A stretch of DNA of 8,470 bases from contig CAZKXX010000131.1 of NCBI GenBank assembly GCA_964556705.1, forward strand, positions 1 to 8,470. The letters are read 5' to 3'. A model generated the notes under the pieces. It had not been told where the DNA came from, searched no databases, and saw only the letters and a list, made by a program, of their open reading frames with translations. This document shows positions 1-4,078 of this stretch, one piece after another. Origin of the DNA: CAZKXX01 sp964556705. Lineage in GTDB: Bacteria; Acidobacteriota; Terriglobia; UBA7540. Made by a program: the position numbers and the translations under genes. Position 1 is the stretch's first letter. Every line of letters starts with the position of its first letter.

Positions 1-1342
1 CGAATACGCGCGCAAGACTCCGCCGGGACGCTGGATTCTGGGCGGCAACTGGGACGAAGAGGACTGGCCGACGGCGAAGCTGCCCACGCGGCAGATGATT
101 GACGCCGTGACGCGCGAACATCCGGTCTTCCTCCAGCGTTACGACGGCCATTCCGCGCTCGCGAACACGCGCGCGTTGGAGCTCGCGGGCGTGCATCGCA
201 CGACGACGGACCCGCCGGGCGGCGCCGTCGTGCGCGACCCGGTGACCGCCGAACCCACCGGCGTCCTGAAGGACACGGCGATGGCGCTCGTCGAGCGCGT
301 GATTCCGCGGCCGACGGAAGCGGAATTCGAGGAAGCGCTCGAAGCCGCGCTGGCTGAAGCTCGCCGCCTGGGCGTGACGAGCGTCCACAACATTTCGACG
401 AGCGGCGATTCACCCGACGGAACATTTGCGAGCGAAATCCGCCTTCTGGCGCGGTTGGAGCGCGAAGGCCGGCTGACTTGCCGCTTCTACGAGCTGACAC
501 CGATTGCGGACTGGGAAAAACTCGCGGCGGCGGGCCTGGCGCGCCGCCAGGGCAGCGAGTGGCTGCGCCTGGGGGCCGTGAAGGCGTTTGCCGACGGTTC
601 GCTCGGCTCGCGCACCGCCTGGATGTTCGAGCCTTTCGAGGACGCGCCGGGCAACCGCGGTCTGCCGATGGAAATCATGGACCCGCCGGCGAAGATGGAA
701 GCTCTGCTGCGCGGCTGCGACGCGGCGGGCATCCAGTGCTGCGTGCACGCCATCGGCGACCGCGCGAACGCCGAAATGCTCGACCTGTTCGCGCGCCTGG
801 GGGGCGAACGGGCGCGCGAGCGGCGCTTCCGCATCGAGCACGCGCAGCACCTGCGCGCGCAGGACTTTTCCCGCTTCGCCGCCCTCGGCGTGATCGTTTC
901 CGGCCAGCCTTATCATGGCGCCGACGACGGCCGCTGGGCGGAGAAGCGCCTCGGGCGCGCGCGCGCGCGCACCAGCTACGCCTGGCGCTCGCTGCTCAGC
1001 GCCGGCGCGGCGCTTGCCTTCGGCTCGGACTGGCCCGTCGCGCCGCTCTCGCCCCTGCTCGGCCTCTGGGCGGCCGTCACGCGCCAGACGCTCGACGGAA
1101 AAAATCCCGGCGGCTGGTTCCCCGAAGAGAAAATCACGGTGACGGAAGCGCTGCGCGCTTACACGTCGGGCGCGGCCTATGCGGAATTCGCCGAAGGGGA
1201 AAAGGGAACACTCGCGCCCGGAAAATTCGCCGACATAACGGTCCTCTCCGATGACATCCTGAAGATTGAGGCCGGAAGAATCCGCGAGACGCGCGTCGTA
1301 CTGACCGTCAGCGGCGGGCGCGTGGTGCATCGCGCGCTGTAG
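1..1342 (+). CDS. YtcJ-like amidohydrolase (amidohydrolase_3 family), 5' end outside window
   Basis: Metal-dependent hydrolase of the amidohydrolase superfamily, the branch that includes YtcJ and N-acyl-amino-acid or formamide hydrolases; the substrate cannot be told. The open frame runs from base 2 with no start of its own: GRWILGGNWDEEDWP is read at 29-73, upstream of the first ATG (95), and is typical of the middle of such proteins, so the gene starts before the window. About 446 residues are visible. Motifs in order: YDGHSALANT; a Lys in KAFADGS (581-583), the usual metal-bridging or barrel lysine position; His in HAIGD (746-748); EHAQH (836-850); and the catalytic Asp in GSDWP (1028-1030). 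The C-terminus has the family's closing pattern, GTLAPGKFADITVL, followed by a small beta domain. The N-terminal HxH metal motif would lie outside the window. TAG stop at 1340-1342, followed at once by a hairpin. Family confident, substrate unknown. Confidence 0.92.
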   Translation, partial: EYARKTPPGRWILGGNWDEEDWPTAKLPTRQMIDAVTREHPVFLQRYDGHSALANTRALELAGVHRTTTDPPGGAVVRDPVTAEPTGVLKDTAMALVERVIPRPTEAEFEEALEAALAEARRLGVTSVHNISTSGDSPDGTFASEIRLLARLEREGRLTCRFYELTPIADWEKLAAAGLARRQGSEWLRLGAVKAFADGSLGSRTAWMFEPFEDAPGNRGLPMEIMDPPAKMEALLRGCDAAGIQCCVHAIGDRANAEMLDLFARLGGERARERRFRIEHAQHLRAQDFSRFAALGVIVSGQPYHGADDGRWAEKRLGRARARTSYAWRSLLSAGAALAFGSDWPVAPLSPLLGLWAAVTRQTLDGKNPGGWFPEEKITVTEALRAYTSGAAYAEFAEGEKGTLAPGKFADITVLSDDILKIEAGRIRETRVVLTVSGGRVVHRAL

Positions 1343-1361
1343 CGGCGCTCTCTGAGCGCCG
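1343..1361. repeat. Perfect 8-bp hairpin directly after the amidohydrolase stop codon
   Basis: CGGCGCTC, loop TCT, then GAGCGCCG gives a perfect 8-bp stem starting one base past the stop codon. There is no T-run after it on either strand, so it is not a standard intrinsic terminator. It could protect the 3' end of the transcript, act as a weak terminator, or be one copy of a dispersed REP-like palindrome. The rest of the gap to 1475, between two converging genes, shows only short G+C-rich inverted repeats. Confidence 0.5.
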
Positions 1362-1475
1362 AAGTCGTCGTGAAACCCACCGACGGCGGTCCCCGGGGGA
1401 AAATGTCGGGGCAGCCTCGGAGCGCCGCGGCAGCAGGATTCTTGACGCAGGCTCGACGTCGCCCGGCGCCCGCGG

Positions 1476-1817
1476 TTATTCGATGGGTTCGATTTCCTGC
1501 ACCTGGATCGTGTTCGTCGCGGCGTCGAGCGTCCCGCGGACGCGGACGCGCTTCCCTTCGTGCTCGGCGGCCGCGGCCTGATCGGAGAGCCGGTACGTCG
1601 TGCTGCCGGCCTGGAGGACGAACTCGTCGCCTTGTTTGGTGACGACGCCGGTGAACATGTCCGCGCGCGGCTTCTGCGCTTCGGCCCTCGCGAAGTTATC
1701 TTCGGCCCGGGGTTCGCCGGCTCGCGCGGCCTCCTGCGGCTGCGACATGCGATAGGCGAGAGCGAGCACCGCGGCGAACGCCACGACGGTCAGGATGGCG
1801 ACTCCCTTCTTCATCAT
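1476..1817 (-). CDS. Small exported protein with DUF5818-like OB-fold domain (cysteine-free)
   Basis: 113-residue protein. I chose the ATG at 1817 because GGGAGGTG lies just before it (GGAGG, 7-base spacing) and because the N-terminus MMKKGVAILTVVAFAAVLAL is a classic export signal or single membrane anchor. The frame extends upstream to 1898, but that extension is Gly/Pro/Arg-rich, spans the intergenic hairpin and has no signal. A linker rich in Ala, Glu and Arg (about 25-50) is followed by a compact beta domain (about 52-112): FTGVVTKQGDEFVLQ, YRLSDQ, EGKRVRVRGTLDA, NTIQVQEIEP. This pattern resembles DUF5818 and other short bacterial OB-fold proteins, where the 'GKxVxVxGTLD' strand is typical. 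Probably located outside the cytoplasm; role unknown. It is last in a same-strand group with the PEGA gene, 113 bases downstream of it, so it may have its own promoter. Confidence 0.75.
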   Translation of the reverse strand: MMKKGVAILTVVAFAAVLALAYRMSQPQEAARAGEPRAEDNFARAEAQKPRADMFTGVVTKQGDEFVLQAGSTTYRLSDQAAAAEHEGKRVRVRGTLDAATNTIQVQEIEPIE

Positions 1818-1856
1818 CGAAACACCTCCCGGGAGTTGGATGCTTCCCGCGCGGCG

Positions 1857-1880
1857 CCGCCCGGGAAAAAGTCCGGGCGG
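1857..1880. repeat. Perfect 8-bp inverted repeat between the PEGA and DUF5818-like genes
   Basis: CCGCCCGG, loop GAAAAAGT, then CCGGGCGG. It lies in the 113-base gap between the PEGA stop (1931) and the next start (1817), about 40 bases before that start. Read in the direction of those genes the loop is ACTTTTTC. No U-run follows the stem, so it is not a canonical terminator; an mRNA-processing, attenuating or spacer role is possible. Confidence 0.45.
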
Positions 1881-1930
1881 GCCGCCGGTGCCGCGCAAAG
1901 GCGCAGTGGCGCCAGGAGATTTTTCGTTAT

Positions 1931-2563
1931 CTACTGCCCCGCAGACTCTGGTCCGGCCGCCGCCTCCGCGCGGATCAGCGGGCCGGCGTCCTGAACGCTT
2001 CCGTAATGGAGGGCCGTCTTCAGCTCGAACTTCTGGTTCGGGAGCAGGTTGACTTCCGTCTCGAACGTCTGGAAGCCCGGCAAAGCGATCTTGATGCGAT
2101 GCTTTCCCGCGGCGAGCAGCATCGCCTTTCCGAGGCCGCTCACCGGCCCGACGTAGTGGTCGTCCACAAACACGGCCGCTCTCCTCGGCCAGACGGAGAG
2201 CTTGACCTCCGCCGTCTCTTCGGGGAGGCGGGCGCGCTCGTCGCGCTGCATCGTCACGTGGACGATGGTTTTCTGGCCCGGCTCGACCATCACCGTGCGC
2301 TCGAAATCGAAGTACCCGATCTGGCGGACGGAGATCCGGTGCTCACCCGGGAGCAGCAGGATTTTTCGGGAGCCTTTCAGCTCATCCACATAGCCGACGT
2401 ACAGGCCGTCAATCCAGACTCCGGAATTGCGCTCGGCCTTCGACGTCCCGGCCAGGCGCACTTCGCCGAGGATATCGTTTCTCGCCTCCAGCGTCACCGC
2501 CGGAGCCAGCAGCAACGCGGTCAGAGCGAGCAGTCTGGCCTTCTTTTGGAATTGTCGTATCAT
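1931..2563 (-). CDS. Exported protein with two PEGA domains
   Basis: 210 residues from the chosen start. MIRQFQKKARLLALTALLLA is a normal signal peptide with a cleavage region near VTLEA. Two PEGA-type beta repeats follow. The first (about 47-106) has SGVWIDGLYVG, LLLPGEHRISV and a VEPGQ turn. The second (about 120-186) has VKLSVWPRRAAVFVDDHYVG, LLAAGKHRIKI, PGFQ and LLPNQK. PEGA repeats are small surface beta-sandwiches found in envelope proteins; they are not enzymatic, so a structural or binding role outside the membrane is inferred. The start at 2563 is preceded by AGGAAAGG at 6-base spacing. An alternative ATG at 2587 adds eight residues and overlaps the upstream small ORF's stop as ATGA; it lacks a clear ribosome binding site but could be translationally coupled. 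Ends with an Ala/Gly/Pro-rich tail. Flanked by two DUF5818-like genes on the same strand. Confidence 0.85.
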   Translation of the reverse strand: MIRQFQKKARLLALTALLLAPAVTLEARNDILGEVRLAGTSKAERNSGVWIDGLYVGYVDELKGSRKILLLPGEHRISVRQIGYFDFERTVMVEPGQKTIVHVTMQRDERARLPEETAEVKLSVWPRRAAVFVDDHYVGPVSGLGKAMLLAAGKHRIKIALPGFQTFETEVNLLPNQKFELKTALHYGSVQDAGPLIRAEAAAGPESAGQ

Positions 2564-2583
2564 CGCCACCCTTTCCTGGTCTT

Positions 2584-2751
2584 TCATTTCGCGAGCCGTT
2601 TCGGGCCTCCGTGCCGCCCAGCGTAGTTCCCAAGCCTCGGGCGATCAGGCCAATCCCCGCCAAGCCCCCGAACAACTGGGCGGAAAAAAGTGGCCGCGAA
2701 GGTCAGCGGGGCTGCCACCCGCATCCTTGCGCGCGTCTCGTTCGTCTTCAT
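2584..2751 (-). CDS. Possible small ORF (55 aa) with a strong ribosome binding site
   Basis: Unrecognised. The case for it is its start region: AGGAG (2759-2763) sits 7 bases before the ATG at 2751, within AGAGGAGAAGGGTC, the best ribosome binding site in this gene group. It begins 19 bases after the stop of the upstream DUF5818-like gene, and its TGA overlaps an ATG of the PEGA gene (ATGA). The start MKTNETRARMRVAAPLTFAA is basic then mildly hydrophobic, like the start of an exported peptide, but the remainder is rich in Arg, Gly and Pro and low in complexity. At a run of six T (minus strand), shifting the frame by one base gives a more hydrophobic continuation, LFGGLAGIGLIARGL, so the gene may be frameshifted, or it may be a leader peptide coupling translation to the PEGA gene. 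It may also not be a gene. Confidence 0.4.
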   Translation of the reverse strand: MKTNETRARMRVAAPLTFAATFFRPVVRGLGGDWPDRPRLGNYAGRHGGPKRLAK

Positions 2752-2770
2752 GACCCTTCTCCTCTCGCAC

Positions 2771-3127
2771 TCAGCGGGATGAGTTTGCCCCGGCGCGGGC
2801 CTGTCCGGTCCCGCGCACGGGTTCGAAGGAAGCGACGTCAATGCGTCCCCGGCTCTCGCGCCCCACAATGCGCACCGACTGGCCGGCGAAACTCTCGAAC
2901 GCGGCCTGCGGCGTCAACTCGTAGACCTGTCCCCCGGAGACCAGCACGTACTCGGCGCCGTCAGCAACGCAGCGCTCGACGCACGCCTCGGCCTCGCGGC
3001 TGGGAGTGGAATGCCTGGTCTTGCAGTGGCTGTCGCTGACCACCCCTGTCCAGGTCCTTTCCCGCGCTGACGCCAGAGCGCTCAGCGCCAGATAGATCAA
3101 CACCAGGGCAGTGAAGTTGTTGACCAT
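2771..3127 (-). CDS. Small exported cysteine-containing DUF5818-like protein
   Basis: 118 residues. The ATG at 3127 has AAAGGAG at 8-base spacing. Residues 1-21 form a signal peptide (MVNNFTALVLIYLALSALAS, likely cut near ASA). The mature part opens with WTGVVSDSHCKTRH and continues ACVERCVADGAEYVLV, VYELTP and AGQSVRIVGRE, ending in IDVASFEP, then a short Gly/Ala/Arg tail. The beta pattern (TGVV ... YVLV ... GQSVRIVG ... IDVASFEP) parallels the cysteine-free protein at 1476-1817, so the two look like distant paralogs. I associate both with DUF5818, common in Acidobacteriota. Unlike the other copy it has C35, C49 and C53 plus H34 and H39, which could form a disulfide or bind a metal; this is inference. 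First gene of the exported-protein group; a 352-base gene-free stretch lies upstream and probably holds the promoter. Confidence 0.75.
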   Translation of the reverse strand: MVNNFTALVLIYLALSALASARERTWTGVVSDSHCKTRHSTPSREAEACVERCVADGAEYVLVSGGQVYELTPQAAFESFAGQSVRIVGRESRGRIDVASFEPVRGTGQARAGANSSR

Positions 3128-3130
3128 CGG

Positions 3131-3149
3131 CTCCGCTCCTTTCCCGGAG
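3131..3149 (-). promoter_or_regulatory. Leader hairpin with the ribosome binding site in its loop
   Basis: On the minus strand CTCCG, a 9-base loop GGAAAGGAG, then CGGAG. The AAAGGAG ribosome binding site of the gene starting at 3127 lies inside the loop, and the stem ends 3 bases before the ATG. The stem is short (5 bp), so any control of translation is hypothetical. Confidence 0.35.
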
Positions 3150-3174
3150 TCTTTCTCAATCCGAGTTGTTGCGT

Positions 3175-3192
3175 ATCGGAGAGCCCTCCGAT
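3175..3192. repeat. Perfect 7-bp hairpin in the leader or promoter of the exported-protein group
   Basis: ATCGGAG, loop AGCC, then CTCCGAT. On the plus strand the stem can extend outward by a T-G wobble and two further pairs (3172-3195). It lies about 48 bases before the start at 3127, so it could be an operator or a 5' leader structure of that operon. Confidence 0.45.
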
Positions 3193-3479
3193 GCGGGCCC
3201 TCCGCAAGCCGACCTTCCGACCCTCTGGCGACAGATGATGCAACTCGCTCGCCACGGGGCGGGCGTTGCGAAAAGGTGTTTTGTCTTCAATGCCTGGCGC
3301 GGCGGGCCGCGGGGCGTGTGTCAAAACTGCATGGCAGGAAATGCCCCGGAGGCGAAAAATCTCCTTGGAATTTTCTTCACACCGCGCGGGTTCGGAGGCA
3401 CAGAAGAGAGCCGGTTGGAGGAAAGGCCACTCTGAAAGAAACCGTGCGAACGGATGTGTGGATGCCGAGGCGGCCGCTC

Positions 3480-4025
3480 TTATTCGACCAGGCGCGTGAG
3501 AGAAAAGATGAAGCCGGGAAAAAGGGGTGAGGTGAGCGAATCGTTTCTGTCGAGTCGCGCGGCCAGTTCGAAACCGCTCGGCTCGCGGCGGTAGATTTCC
3601 GCCGAGGGGCCCTGCGGGTCAATCATCCAGTATTCCTGGACGCCGGCGCGGCCGTAGAGTTTCAGCTTGGCCGTCCGGTCGCGCTCGGCGGTCGTTTCCG
3701 AAAGGACTTCAACCACCAGGTCGGGCGCGCCCTGAACGTTTTCCTCCGTCAAGATGGAGGAGCGGGCCTTGGAGATGAACAGCAGGTCGGGCTCGACGAC
3801 GTCGAGTTGTGAGAAGACGACGTCAAAGGGTGCAACAAATAACTCTCCAAGCTTGTGCTCTTCTACGAACAAGGAGAGAGAACTGGCCAGGCGTGTTACG
3901 GCCCGTTGGTGCGGCGTCCGCGGCGAAGGAGTCACGAGGAGTTCTCCGTCAATAATCTCGTAGCGCTTCCCGTCGTCGGGCAGGCGGCAGAGGTCCCGGT
4001 AATTGAGGCGGAGGTCAACCGGCAT
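3480..4025 (-). CDS. Uma2 family endonuclease-fold protein (DUF820)
   Basis: 181 residues, the normal length for the Uma2 family. This family has the PD-(D/E)XK restriction-endonuclease fold and is abundant in cyanobacteria and some soil bacteria; its biological role is poorly known. Motifs: KRYEIIDGELLV (20-31) with a conserved Glu; VVEPDLLFIS with D80; PDLVVEVLSETT with E106, the presumed metal-binding pair; then lysines at 120 and 122 in TAKLKLYGRAGVQEYWMIDP, the classic end of the core. All expected catalytic positions look intact. The ATG at 4025 has no ribosome binding site, but TATAAT is 6 bases upstream, suggesting a leaderless mRNA. It follows the GH116 gene by 53 bases on the same strand but seems to have its own promoter. 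Base composition is lower in G+C than its neighbours (31 of 60 in 3841-3900, against 40 of 60 in 4381-4440), which hints at separate acquisition. Confidence 0.9.
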   Translation of the reverse strand: MPVDLRLNYRDLCRLPDDGKRYEIIDGELLVTPSPRTPHQRAVTRLASSLSLFVEEHKLGELFVAPFDVVFSQLDVVEPDLLFISKARSSILTEENVQGAPDLVVEVLSETTAERDRTAKLKLYGRAGVQEYWMIDPQGPSAEIYRREPSGFELAARLDRNDSLTSPLFPGFIFSLTRLVE

Positions 4026-4031
4026 GCGACG

Positions 4032-4037
4032 ATTATA
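4032..4037 (-). promoter_or_regulatory. Consensus -10 box (TATAAT) 6 bases before the Uma2 start codon
   Basis: Read on the minus strand, a perfect TATAAT is followed by CGTCGC and then the ATG at 4025. Transcription would begin at or next to the A of the ATG, as in leaderless genes. No good -35 is seen at 17-base spacing (AGCGGC); a TTGAAA lies only 10 bases upstream, too near to serve. Confidence 0.55.
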
Positions 4038-4078
4038 GCATTGGGGATTTCAACGCCGCTATCAGACGATCGGTCTGG

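Larger units (their letters stand above)
3128..3479. other. 352-base stretch without a convincing gene, containing two hairpins
   Basis: It lies between the Uma2 stop (3480) and the start of the DUF5818-like gene (3127), so the promoter of the exported-protein group is expected here. Short open frames exist on both strands but none combines a ribosome binding site, a plausible protein and sensible length. Near the left end, 3131-3149 folds as CTCCG / CGGAG around the ribosome binding site, and 3175-3192 is a perfect 7-bp hairpin. A TTGACA on the minus strand near 3320 has no matching -10 box. From 3200 to 3479 I see no clear structure or terminator. Confidence 0.6.

Noticed and set aside
410..1330. 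306-codon open frame antisense to the amidohydrolase
   Set aside because: Arg/Ala-rich shadow fully covered by the amidohydrolase, whose active-site motifs are intact.
1817..1898. Longer N-terminus for the 1476-1817 protein
   Set aside because: It would place 27 Gly/Pro/Arg-rich residues before the export signal and read through the intergenic hairpin; the strong GGGAGGTG site favours 1817.
3225..3242. Possible sigma-54 promoter, TGGC...TGCA
   Set aside because: The GG and GC elements are 11 bases apart instead of 10 and the rest of the consensus is missing.
3315..3325. TTGACA on the minus strand as a -35 box
   Set aside because: At 16-18 bases downstream there is only G+C-rich sequence with no -10-like hexamer.
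3166..3435. Short plus-strand frame in the gene-free stretch (89 codons)
   Set aside because: Begins at a TTG without a ribosome binding site, lies across the 3175-3192 hairpin and resembles no family. Several other frames of similar length occur in the same place.
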